Below are positions 1 to 8,600 of a DNA stretch of 10,385 nucleotides, one piece after another. The DNA comes from Oscillospiraceae bacterium (GTDB taxonomy: Bacteria > Bacillota_A > Clostridia > Oscillospirales > JAAYXM01). Position numbers and translations under genes: made by a program. The notes below the pieces were generated by a model. The model was not told the DNA's origin. It did not search any database and saw nothing but the letters and a program-made list of their open reading frames with translations. Location of the stretch: NCBI GenBank assembly GCA_017408185.1, contig JAFQVE010000261.1, positions 1-10,385 of the forward strand, read 5' to 3'. Numbering within the stretch: position 1 is the first letter of the stretch; the number at the start of each line of letters is the position of its first letter.

Positions 1-36
1 CGCGACGGCGCTTTCCTTAAAGAGTATAAAGAATAG
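1..36 (+). CDS. Possible 3' end of a convergent gene (very short, tentative)
   Basis: Plus-strand frame 1 reads RDGAFLKEYKE and then stops at TAG (34-36). The first 16 bases are GC-rich and the sequence becomes AT-rich at and after the stop, as at a gene end. The C-terminal pattern FLKEYKE resembles the IFKEYKD near the end of the SIS protein at 1787-2524, but eleven residues are far too few to assign a family. A second plus-strand frame is also open until about 136, so the reading frame is not certain. If real, the gene points toward the minus-strand operon, and the palindrome at 80-121 would lie between two convergent genes. No function can be given. Confidence 0.25.
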   Translation, partial: RDGAFLKEYKE

Positions 37-79
37 TTTTTTCTGTAATATCACAACAAAAGCAATTCAGAACATACAA

Positions 80-121
80 ATCGGACTCGAAACAGTACAT
101 ATGTACAGTTTTGAGTCCGAT
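80..121 (-). terminator. 42-base near-perfect palindrome after the operon, likely terminator
   Basis: The arms 80-100 and 101-121 are inverted copies of 21 bases with two mismatches, one of which can be a G-U pair in RNA. The centre is the perfect 12-base palindrome GTACATATGTAC (95-106). It starts 24 bases after the stop codon of the last minus-strand gene. In the minus-strand transcript the stem is followed by UUUGUAUGUU, a weak U-tract, so termination is plausible but not textbook. The near-symmetry would let it work for both strands if a convergent gene ends at 36. An inverted-repeat binding site for a dimeric protein is the alternative reading. Confidence 0.5.
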
Positions 122-145
122 AAGTTTTACGTGTAAAGACAGGTT

Positions 146-802
146 TTAATACCCATATTTCTCAAAATGAGGTTCGATTACAGTCTTGTTGTATTCAGCG
201 CCGTTCGGATAGTTGGCGCTTTTAAAGATACCGGGTGTGTATCCTCTCTGCAGCATTATTTCAACAGTAGCACTGGTTATGTTCCACATTATATAATTCG
301 AAGCAATCCCCGATGCCGCAGCAAAGCGCGCTTCGATTCCGTCAACCTCAAGCATTGCTTCCGCCGCAGGAGCACAGTTATCTATCGTGAGTGTTGCAAA
401 TTCATAAAGCTTCTTGCCCGATTCATGAACCGGATCCACCTGAGTTGCATACGCCATGCTGGTGAATGCAATAACCGTTACTCCGCGCTCGACCATTTCA
501 TACGCCAAATCGACAACTTCCTTCGTTCTTCCCGAAACCGAACTTACGACAAGAACATCGCCTTTTTTCAGAGTATCCTTGTGTTCCGCCTCTTTATACT
601 CCTTATAATAAATCGGGCCGCCTCCGCGAGAGACGAGATCTGCCTCGATAGAATGACAAATTTCATTTAAAATAACTTTTCCTCCGGAAATAAGGCTGTT
701 TGCCATAAGCTCTCCGGCCTGAATAATTTTATCTGTCTGCGTATCCCTGATTTTTGCAAACAGCTCGTCTACAGCTGCCTGATAACGTTCCATTAATGAC
801 AT
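146..802 (-). CDS. SIS-domain protein, second copy (218 aa), sugar-phosphate isomerase/deaminase-like
   Basis: This is a single-domain SIS (sugar isomerase) protein, presumably cytoplasmic, with no signal peptide or membrane segment. The recognisable core is SSVSGR at residues 87-92, the family's phosphate-binding serine turn, followed by the strand VTVIAFTS (108-115), HESGKKLYE (126-134), and the C-terminal block FKSANYPNGAEYN (193-205). These match the SIS protein at 1787-2524 block for block, so the two are paralogues. It differs in two ways: it lacks about 25 residues between the first and second core strands, and the glycine-rich loop FGCSHAG of its partner reads NEICHSIEAD (46-55). The start is set at the ATG at 802, which has AAGGAG (812-817) nine bases upstream; the GTG at 820 has no ribosome binding site. 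It lies 14 bases after the kinase stop and is the last gene of the operon. Substrate and reaction are unknown; a role in amino-sugar-phosphate metabolism is inferred from context. Confidence 0.85.
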   Translation of the reverse strand: MSLMERYQAAVDELFAKIRDTQTDKIIQAGELMANSLISGGKVILNEICHSIEADLVSRGGGPIYYKEYKEAEHKDTLKKGDVLVVSSVSGRTKEVVDLAYEMVERGVTVIAFTSMAYATQVDPVHESGKKLYEFATLTIDNCAPAAEAMLEVDGIEARFAAASGIASNYIMWNITSATVEIMLQRGYTPGIFKSANYPNGAEYNKTVIEPHFEKYGY

Positions 803-811
803 GATTTTTAT

Positions 812-817
812 CTCCTT
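812..817 (-). promoter_or_regulatory. Ribosome binding site deciding the start of the second SIS gene
   Basis: AAGGAG on the minus strand lies nine bases before the ATG at 802 and touches the TGA stop of the kinase gene (817-819). This favours the ATG at 802 over the upstream GTG at 820 and suggests coupled translation with the kinase. Confidence 0.75.
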
Positions 818-1764
818 CACAAAAGAAAACTATTATATTTTTTTCGAAAAGCTTCGAAATCCGATGTTATTATATCATTATTGATTGATTTGAAATGATA
901 CAGAATTGCCCCGATAACAGGCTCAAAAACAGTCCTTTTAATTTCACCGGTCATTCCCTCTTTTCTTATAACATCACAAAATTCGGAAAAGAGAATTCCA
1001 TGGCTTTTCCACACGCTTCCGCATAAGGCAATCGGCAGGTCTTTTGGGGAACCTGCCTTAACCAGTGAGGCAAGCTGCTCTCCGAGGAGCCTGCCCGCGT
1101 TCTTTAAAATGTTTAATGCAATTTCATCGTGTGCGTTTGCCGCCTGTGTAACAAGCGGCGCGAAAGAGGCAATATATGTTACAGGGTTTATATCCATCTG
1201 ATCATATATGGACAAAACTGCCGAAGGAAAGTCTTCAATCGTTTTTCCCAGCTTCTGAGCAATAAGCTCACGAAGCCGGGTCTTTTTGCCTCGCCCCTCT
1301 TCGTCTTGTATCGCGGCGATGAAAGCCTCACGCGCAATCCAATATCCCGAGCCCTCATCGGCTATCAGCGAGCCGTAGCCTCCCGCTCTTTTCACTTCGC
1401 CGTTCAAGCTGCAAAAAAGCGTTGAGCCTGTACCCGCTATTGCAAGATATCCGTCACCGAAAATTCCTGCCGAAAGAAAACCGAGCTTGTCTTCTTCAAT
1501 CAGAATTGCATTTTCAACTGTCGTAACTCTGCAAAGCTCATCGTATAATGCATCTTCATATATGCCCACCAGGGTGGAAATTGTTTTACCTTTTATTTCC
1601 AGCTTATCAACAAGCTCCCTGATATGTTTTTCCACTAACGGCGCAGAGGTTGACTCCGGGCGCATACTTCCGACCACACACTCTTTGATCGGATTGAAAA
1701 ACTCATCGTATAATACGGCACGCACCTTCGTCCCGCCCGAATCTACAGCAAGATTTAATGACAT
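817..1764 (-). CDS. BadF/BadG/BcrA/BcrD-family sugar kinase, probably N-acetylglucosamine or related amino-sugar kinase (315 aa)
   Basis: The protein belongs to the ASKHA sugar kinases of the BadF/BadG/BcrA/BcrD ATPase family, which includes N-acetylglucosamine kinase, glucosamine kinase and clostridial MurK. Visible signatures are the N-terminal phosphate-1 motif DSGGTK (residues 8-13), the second phosphate motif AGTGST (110-115), and GGYG followed by ADEGSGYWI (128-143), the diagnostic block of GlcNAc-type kinases. An acidic residue in EEDKLG (around D92) sits where the family usually has the NDA catalytic aspartate. Its length is usual for the family. The start is the ATG at 1764, backed by GGAGG nine bases upstream; a longer open frame to 1863 would overlap the preceding gene and adds a non-homologous N-terminus. 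It is sandwiched between two SIS proteins with gaps of 22 and 14 bases. That echoes the murQ-murK pairing of clostridia, but neither neighbour is MurQ. The likely role is ATP-dependent phosphorylation of an imported amino sugar; the exact sugar is inferred, not shown. Confidence 0.88.
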   Translation of the reverse strand: MSLNLAVDSGGTKVRAVLYDEFFNPIKECVVGSMRPESTSAPLVEKHIRELVDKLEIKGKTISTLVGIYEDALYDELCRVTTVENAILIEEDKLGFLSAGIFGDGYLAIAGTGSTLFCSLNGEVKRAGGYGSLIADEGSGYWIAREAFIAAIQDEEGRGKKTRLRELIAQKLGKTIEDFPSAVLSIYDQMDINPVTYIASFAPLVTQAANAHDEIALNILKNAGRLLGEQLASLVKAGSPKDLPIALCGSVWKSHGILFSEFCDVIRKEGMTGEIKRTVFEPVIGAILYHFKSINNDIITSDFEAFRKKYNSFLL

Positions 1765-1773
1765 ACGTCTTTT

Positions 1774-1778
1774 CCTCC
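1774..1778 (-). promoter_or_regulatory. Ribosome binding site of the kinase gene
   Basis: GGAGG lies in the 22-base gap after the first SIS gene, nine bases before the ATG at 1764. It fixes the kinase start and excludes the longer open frame that reaches back to 1863. Confidence 0.75.
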
Positions 1779-1786
1779 AATAAAAC

Positions 1787-2524
1787 TCACATATAAAAAA
1801 TATTATCTTTATACTCTTTAAATATTTTTTTGTTATGCTCATCTCCGCCATCAAGATTTGCACTCATAAATACCGGAGGGAAGCTTCCTTCTTTTGTCAT
1901 TGCCTCCACCACCTCGATTATAAGTGCGTTGAGTATTGCCGCACCTACAACCGTTGATGTGGGACCTATGCGTTCGGGAAGCCCTTCGATTTCAATTGCC
2001 GCATCCCCGACGCATCCTTTATTATCAATAACAATATCACATACCTCAAACAGCCTCTTTTGCGAAGGGTGGCGCGAGGACACCGAGCCTGAGTATTCAA
2101 GGTTTGTTATGGCTATCGTGGACACTCCCATTTTTTGCGCCTCGATAGCCATTTCAACGGGAACATTGTTGCGCCCGGACACTGAATGGATAATAAGGAC
2201 ATCGTCTTTTTTTAATTTGTTGGCGGTGAGAATTATTTTCCCGAGTCCGTCAATTCTTTCCAGCTGACTTGTCATCGTTATCGGACGTGTGTTCAGCATA
2301 AAACCGGGAAAGAAAATCGGGTTTATAACGGCAAGTCCGCCTGTCCGATAAAAAACTTCTTCTGCAAGAATTCCGGCATGAGAGCATCCGAAGATATAAA
2401 CGCTGTTTTTGTTTTCTAATGCAGTGCGTATAAGCCTTGCCGCACTTTTAAAAACATCGCGCTGTTCTTTCCATGCTTTTTCCATGGTTTCCTGCAAAAC
2501 AGATATGTAATTATCCGCAAACAT
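1787..2524 (-). CDS. SIS-domain protein, first copy (245 aa), UPF0309-like sugar-phosphate-binding protein
   Basis: This is a full-length SIS-domain protein of the type often annotated UPF0309 or SIS_2 (related in fold to phosphoheptose isomerase GmhA). An N-terminal helical part (1-40) leads into the first core strand and ligand loop VYIFGCSHAG (42-51). Then come the serine turn HSVSGRN (113-119), VSTIAITN (134-141), SSRHPSQKRLFE (149-160), VIDNKG (165-170) and the C-terminal block FMSANLDGGDEHN (219-231). It is presumably cytoplasmic and multimeric, as SIS proteins are. It is the first gene of the enzyme cluster and is followed after 22 bases by the kinase. The start ATG at 2524 has only a weak TAGGG (2535-2539) ten bases upstream; the internal ATG at 2485 has a nearby AGGA, but the longer form keeps the family's N-terminal helix. 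It is not MurQ, which is longer and has a different glycine loop. The reaction is unknown; isomerisation, deamination or ether cleavage of a sugar phosphate are all possible for the fold. Confidence 0.88.
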   Translation of the reverse strand: MFADNYISVLQETMEKAWKEQRDVFKSAARLIRTALENKNSVYIFGCSHAGILAEEVFYRTGGLAVINPIFFPGFMLNTRPITMTSQLERIDGLGKIILTANKLKKDDVLIIHSVSGRNNVPVEMAIEAQKMGVSTIAITNLEYSGSVSSRHPSQKRLFEVCDIVIDNKGCVGDAAIEIEGLPERIGPTSTVVGAAILNALIIEVVEAMTKEGSFPPVFMSANLDGGDEHNKKIFKEYKDNIFYM

Positions 2525-2578
2525 AATAATATTACCCTACTTTCGTATAATCCAATATTCTCTTGATGAGCACCGCAA

Positions 2579-2608
2579 CCGGTGTGCGGCGTCGTTGCCG
2601 CACACCGG
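2579..2608 (-). other. Perfect 12-bp GC-rich hairpin between the lyase gene and the enzyme cluster
   Basis: CCGGTGTGCGGC (2579-2590) and its exact inverted copy (2597-2608) enclose a six-base loop. The hairpin lies in the 102-base gap, 18 bases after the lyase stop codon and 54 bases before the first SIS gene. Neither strand has a T-run after the stem (the minus strand continues TTGCGGTGCTC), so it is not a canonical intrinsic terminator. It could block 3' exonucleases, reduce read-through or be a processing site, separating expression of the surface protein from the cytoplasmic enzymes. A shorter competing stem is possible between CCGCA at 2573-2577 and TGCGG at 2585-2589. A small palindrome, GCAAAATTATTTTGC (2621-2635), overlaps the lyase stop codon. 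Confidence 0.7.
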
Positions 2609-2626
2609 AAAGAGCAAAGTGCAAAA

Positions 2627-5600
2627 TTATTTTGCGAAGTCAATCACTCGCTTTAAAAGCACTGCAATTTCTGCTCTTGTTGTATAATCAAGAGGTGCGA
2701 TGCGTCCGTTCTTTCCGTTGACAAGACCTGCACCGATGAGGGCAGAAACCGCTTCGCGGGCGTATGGCGCAACGGTGGGGTAGTCGGTGTATTGTGATAA
2801 CACCTCATCCACCGCCATTTGGCGGTCCCCCTTCCCCTCAAGGGGAAGGCTCAGGCTCTGCAGTGCGCGGTAGACAATTACCATCATATCCTGACGGGTG
2901 ATTGTGTTGCGAGGCGCAAACTTGTTATCACCAATACCGGAAACAATCCCGTTGTTGCGTGCTATCGCAAGCTCCTGCGCGAAATAGTCGCCGGCTGAAA
3001 CGTCTGCGAAGTTTTCTGTATTGTCGCTTGTGAGGTCAAATGCACGGACGAGCAGAGACGCAAAGTCTGCGCGGGTTATGTTTGCAGATGGGGTAAAGGT
3101 ACTTGCACTCGTGCCCTTTATTATTCCATCGTCTGCAAGTGTGTTTATTGCATCCTCTGCCCATGCGTGACTTCCGAGGTCGGTGAAGCGGAGAGCTTCA
3201 TCTTCTGTGCCCGTGTTATCAGTGTTTCCTTCTGTTTCTCCGCTTTCACCGCCGTTGTCGGCCTGGTTATCCTCCGTTTCCGTATCCTCCGGTGTATCGG
3301 GTGTCGGTGTGGCTCCACCGCCTCCTCCGCCACCGCCGCTGGCGGCTCCTGCGTTTTCGGAGGATGTACCGGAATTATCTCCGGAGCTACTTTCGTTCTT
3401 GTTCCCTGAGCCCGTCGTCGAGCCGTAAACGGTCACGGTGAAGCTTGTTGAACACTCTCTTCCCGATTCATCACGGGCTGTGATAAGGAATCCCGCCTCG
3501 CCTACCTGGCTTGAATCCGGTTTCCATGTGATAACACCTGTTTCAGCGTTTATGCTTGCGCCGCGCGGAAGGACCGTTCCTATGTACGTCACTTTCTCGC
3601 CGTCAGGGCTCTCGGCTCTCATCGTAACGCTCACCGTGCTTCCCGCCGAAGTTGTCACATCCTCCTGCTCCTCCATTTCCGGCGCGAGGTTTGACTCTGC
3701 CGAAAGCGGAATTGAGAACGTCTGCTTCGATTCAATATTATACACATATCCAAGGCTCATATCGCTTGTATCTTTATATCCATTGATAAGCGTTGTAAAC
3801 CCGATACCGAGAACAATGTTCTCTCCGGATTTTTCGGCGGTTTCGATTTTATACGCACCGTTTTCCGTAGTGTTGTTATTGATATAGATGTATCTTCCCG
3901 GAAGCGCCCCTATCTCCTCATCGGTAAGCGCACTATCCATTTTTATTGTTATGAAGTTATCTTCCGTAAGCTCTTCTGTGAAGCTGACAACTTTTCCGGT
4001 ATAACGTGCGGTTGCATACAAATCGCCAATCTGTCCGCCGTCATTAACGTACGAATATACGTTTTCGCCGCTTTCATTTACGGAATATACGCCCACAAAT
4101 CCGCTGAAGCTAAAGCTTACATTATCATCCGTAAGAGTGTAGACAACATCGCTGTTTGTGGCATAGATAATGTAATCGCATCTTCCGGACTTAAGCTTTA
4201 CACGAACAGCCTTTGCCGTATCATCCTTTGTTTCTCCGCCGGCGTTTGTAAGCGGGATACTTGTCATTGATTCTATATACTCTTCTCCGTTGTAAGGCTG
4301 AATAACAGAGGTGAAGAGTGTATCAAGACCGTTTACTCCCTTGTTATGGATGAACATATAATCCAGATACGGAATCATATTGTTCGCCTTTATTCTCGGC
4401 GGCTCACCGACCGCAAAGCCGACGCTTGACGGTGTCCACTCATTAAGTGCCGTAAATTTAAGATTCAATCCCTTTGAGTTCGACACCGATTTTCTGAAGT
4501 CCGTCTGCTTAAAGTTTACCGAGAAGCTTCCGCTCGCCGGACTCTCATCACGGCGCACGTTGCGAAGCCATGTATATCCGCGCGGATATTTGGTATCATA
4601 AGTCCATGCATCCTTCGTGTACGGGTCTTTACCGTATGTAACGTCCGCTCCCGCATATGTGCCTACATACTCTCCGTTTGCATCAACCTGTGCAGTCAAT
4701 TCAAGTCCGTCCACCGTAACTCCGTCTGCCGACTGCGTATGGAAGCTGTAAACGTGCTCCTTGCCGCCGCGTACTCTGAAGAAATCAACCGTGTATGCAT
4801 CCTTGGTGGAAGCCTCTACCGTAACAAGTGTTCTGCGGTAAATATCCGTTGCGGTATATACACTGCTGTCCCCGGCGTCAACAACCTTTACAATGCCGTC
4901 CGAGTCATAATGCAGCGCATCTGCCATATAGCTCCCAAGCTGCGCCTCTTCGTTCACCGTTACGGTGTTGTGTGAAAGCGTTGTTGCCACCCACTGCAGC
5001 CTGTTCGCATCGGTCCCTGTCGCCGCCGGATAGCCGAGATCAGGTGTGAAATTAAAGCCGTATGCGTTAATTCCCATCTGCAGCTTATCATAGTGTCCGT
5101 GTCCGCCTGACGTATCTCCGTACCAGAGCCACGTATCACGGCTGAAGTTTGAGTTTTCCTGTGTGTTTGAGCTTGCCACAGCTTTTCCGCCTGCAAGAAC
5201 CGCAAGGACGTATCCCGTAAGATTTCGGCTTCCGAACGAAAGCTCGCCGTGCGCTTCAACTGCCGCCTTTATTCTATCCTGAATATCCTCGGCATTCTTC
5301 TCGTAAATGTCGATATAGGTACCCTCGAGGTCTCCGTCCTTTAAGAGATACACAACCTGTGCAAATGCCGGGTCTCCGATTCGTTCAAAGCCTCTTAAAA
5401 CCGCCGTTGCACTCGTTTCGTTTTCAAGCGAACCTGTTCTGTTATCGTCGCCGATCTGAAGCGTATATCCGCTTCCGACCGTCATATTAAGGATAGATGT
5501 AAGCATCTTCTTGTACTTAACATTTTCATACAGGTTAAGTCCGTCGTATTTTCCGTAGCGGTGGAATGCTTCGGCCATATTAAGCGTTCTCGTAACCCAG

Positions 5601-8600
5601 AGAAGGTTATACTGTGCAGACCCTTCGTCTCCGAAGCCATCGCGGTCAGTCCTGTTTATAATTGTATTAAAGATATCTCCGCCTGAGCTTGCGGTATACA
5701 CCGTCGCCGTTCTGTCCGGATATCCTACCACAGGACAACCTTTAGTTGTCGTGAATTTTTGCTCACTTTCAATCCACTCAAATATCTCAGCTGATTCCGG
5801 ATATGTATCAAGCGCAATTCCCGCAAGAGCGGCAGTTTCCTGCGCCATACCGAAATTACCCTTCATCTGAGCGGCCTTGACACCCTTGAACACCTCGCGG
5901 AGAATACCGGTTTCACAGTTTTCACGAATCATATCTGCAGATGTTTTCGGGTTTTCAAAGCCGAACTGTACTGCTTTTTCGGAAAGGTAATCTATTACCT
6001 GCGGATCCTCCATAGCGGGCCAGAATGCATCGTATGCGTTAATCAGAGCCTTTGCCAGAGAGTTCTCCCAGATATTTCCAAGTATTTTGCCTGCGTTTCC
6101 TCCGCCGTGCGAGTTCTGATACATTGCATACGGAGCTAAGTTATAGCTCGGATAAACATCTGCGAGCCTGTCGATAAGGATAGCACCCGCTCTGCCGTAT
6201 TTAATATCACCTGTATAAACATACGCCTCGCGCAGATTATCCAAAGCCTGAATAATCACGTTGGAGCTGTTCATATTTGAATACAGGAAGTGGTTATATA
6301 CGGCGACAAACGCTTTCTTAATCGGATATCCATTGTCGTTTGTTGTTCCCGTCTCCCAGCCGTAGCCGTCGTCAACCGCCCACGTTGCCACCTTATCGGT
6401 TGCCACGCCGAGGGTCTCGCCAACCTCCTTATACAGCTCATTTTTCAGATATCCTTTTCCATAGCCGTAGTACGCACACCAATCCGCACTCCACTCCTTA
6501 GTGCCCGGCGATGCCGGAGAATTCTCTTTATCCACGAACAATTCTCTGTGTGCTTCAAGCGCGCGCGTACGGTCAAACTGTCCCTTTTGGTCAAGACCGA
6601 GCTCATAAAAGCTTTCAAAGTCGTTTGACGGGAAAAGGCGCTTGCAATCCGGGCACTGAATCTGCCACGGACGGGTCAGCGGATCCATAACCCAACCGTA
6701 TTGCGAGTACTTCTTTCTGATATCTATTCCGCAGTAAACACAGCTATATGCCTTCGGGTCATTCAGAAGCGCCGGCGTAAACGAGCGCGGAATGCCCTCA
6801 TACATTATAAGATCATATATCGCATCAAGGTTTGCAATATCTCTTTCCGCGTTTGCGACAGCCGTTTTCTGCTTGCTTTTCGCCCAGCTGTATTTGCTTA
6901 TATTGTCTCTTGCGTTTTCGCGCATCTCATATGTGAAAACAGTGGGCTCGGTCTTTCCGGAGCTTGACACGACCTCAAGGTCATATGTTAAGTCTACACC
7001 GCCGAGGCTCGCTGTTACCTTTACGATGCCCTTGCCGGCAGAAACATAACAGACATATCCGTCCTCGGTTACGCTCACGATATCCGGGGTCATGCTTTCA
7101 TAGCTGTATACCGCACCTTCAAGAGATGCATCCGTGCCGTCGTTATTAAATGCTTTTACGCTGATTTTTGCGCCCGCATCCGAGAACGAAGATATTATCG
7201 TCTCTTTTATGCTCGCTTCTATTCTTTCAATCGAAATGGGCACAACCTTGATTTTTTTCTCTTCCGTGTATGTCTGCCCGTTGAAGGTTATTTGCGCAAT
7301 AATCTTCGCTTCGCCCTCTGCGACCATGGAAAGAGTTTTTCCGGAAACCTCTGCGACATCTGTTTTGTCGGATGCGAAGCTTACGCTTATGTCACGGTCG
7401 TTTATTCTGCTTCCGTCGGAGAGGTATGCCGAAACCGAAAGCTCCGTTTTTCCGCCGATGAAGAATTTATCAATCGCAACATCTATTTTTGCTTCTTTAT
7501 AGGTATTCTCGTTTACCGTAAATTCAAATGCTTTATCCACATCTGTTCCGTTCAGTCTTCCCGAAATGCGAATGTCTGCTTTGCCGGGCGATATACCTTT
7601 TATATAGCCGTTCTCAAGAACCGCCACGTCCGTGTCCGAGCTCTCAACCGTAAGCCCGGTTTCCGTAACGCCGTCAAGCGATGCTCTCGGGAAGAACTCA
7701 ACGCCGTTTTCCTGACGTGCATAAACCTCATACAGCTCTGTTTCTCCTGCCGCAATTGAGCTTCTTTCTGTCTTAAACGTGACTGCCGAAATGCCCGCCA
7801 GCTCCCCGTTTCCGGTAAGCTTAAGCCCGCCCGGATACATTCTTGCGTTGCCGTTTCCGCCGTTCTTCATTGAAACGAGCGTAAGCGTATGCGTTTTTCC
7901 CTCTTCAAGATAGAAGGAGCGAAGCGGCGTGAAGCTGTCATTTACCTGTGTTTTGTTGTGGAAATTCACTTCACCGGCATAAATACCGTCTATGTATATA
8001 TATGCTGTGCCGCCGTTGCCCACAATGCAGTGTTTCATCACGAGATCATATGCACAGGTCTCCGGAACAACAAAATCAATAGCTAACGTGTTATTGCTTT
8101 CCGCTGTACTGCCCTGTACCTGAAGACCGTAGTTCGTTTTGTGCTTTATAATACCGTCCGCCAGAAGAGCTGCATCGGTTTTTTCTTTGTTAATCCCCCA
8201 GCCTTGCACTTCAAGCGTTGCCGTAACCGCTGCATCATTCACAACTCCGTCATAGTTAAAATTGACGAAGACATCGGGATATATGGGATTTTTCGAAATC
8301 AGAATCTTCTTTTCCGCAGTGACCATAGCGTCTTCCACCGTTACATCGGCGTAAACAGTCGCCTCACCTGCGCCGACGGGCAAAATTATTCCGTTCTGTG
8401 TTACCGTGGCGATTGTTTCATCGGAGCTTCTGTAAGCAATGCTTGCATCATTTGCAACATCAACATCATCTCCGGTGTTGTATTTTGCCGTTACATTCAT
8501 CTTCATTCCCTCGGAATTTGAGAGAAGAATCCATTCCTTAGGCGTTGTGATCTCCGCGCTGCCAATCTGCTTCTTTATAACGGTGACGGAAACCCATTCC

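Noticed and set aside
167..670. 167-codon plus-strand open frame opposite the second SIS gene
   Set aside because: It lies fully antisense to a well-supported SIS gene, has no family-like motifs, and its cysteine/arginine-rich composition is typical of a shadow frame.
803..820. GTG start at 820 for the second SIS gene
   Set aside because: There is no ribosome binding site before it, and it would place the AAGGAG that serves the ATG at 802 inside the coding region. A GTGA stop/start overlap is possible but less likely.
817..1764. ROK-family sugar kinase
   Set aside because: It lacks the ROK cysteine-rich zinc motif and has the GGYG...DEGSGYWI block of the BadF/GlcNAc kinase family.
1765..1863. 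N-terminal extension of the kinase to an ATG at 1863
   Set aside because: It would overlap the end of the first SIS gene, its residues are unlike kinase N-termini, and a good ribosome binding site points to the ATG at 1764.
1787..2524. MurNAc-6-phosphate etherase (MurQ), given the adjacent MurK-like kinase
   Set aside because: The protein is shorter than MurQ and its ligand loop FGCSHAG and serine turn HSVSGRN fit UPF0309-type SIS proteins better.
2579..2608. Canonical rho-independent terminator
   Set aside because: The stem is excellent but no T-run follows on either strand, so it is recorded as a hairpin of unknown role.
3438..3887. 149-codon plus-strand open frame opposite the lyase gene
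   Set aside because: It is antisense to the Ig-like module and has no ribosome binding site or recognisable domain; it is a shadow, as are the other plus-strand frames across 2627-9961.
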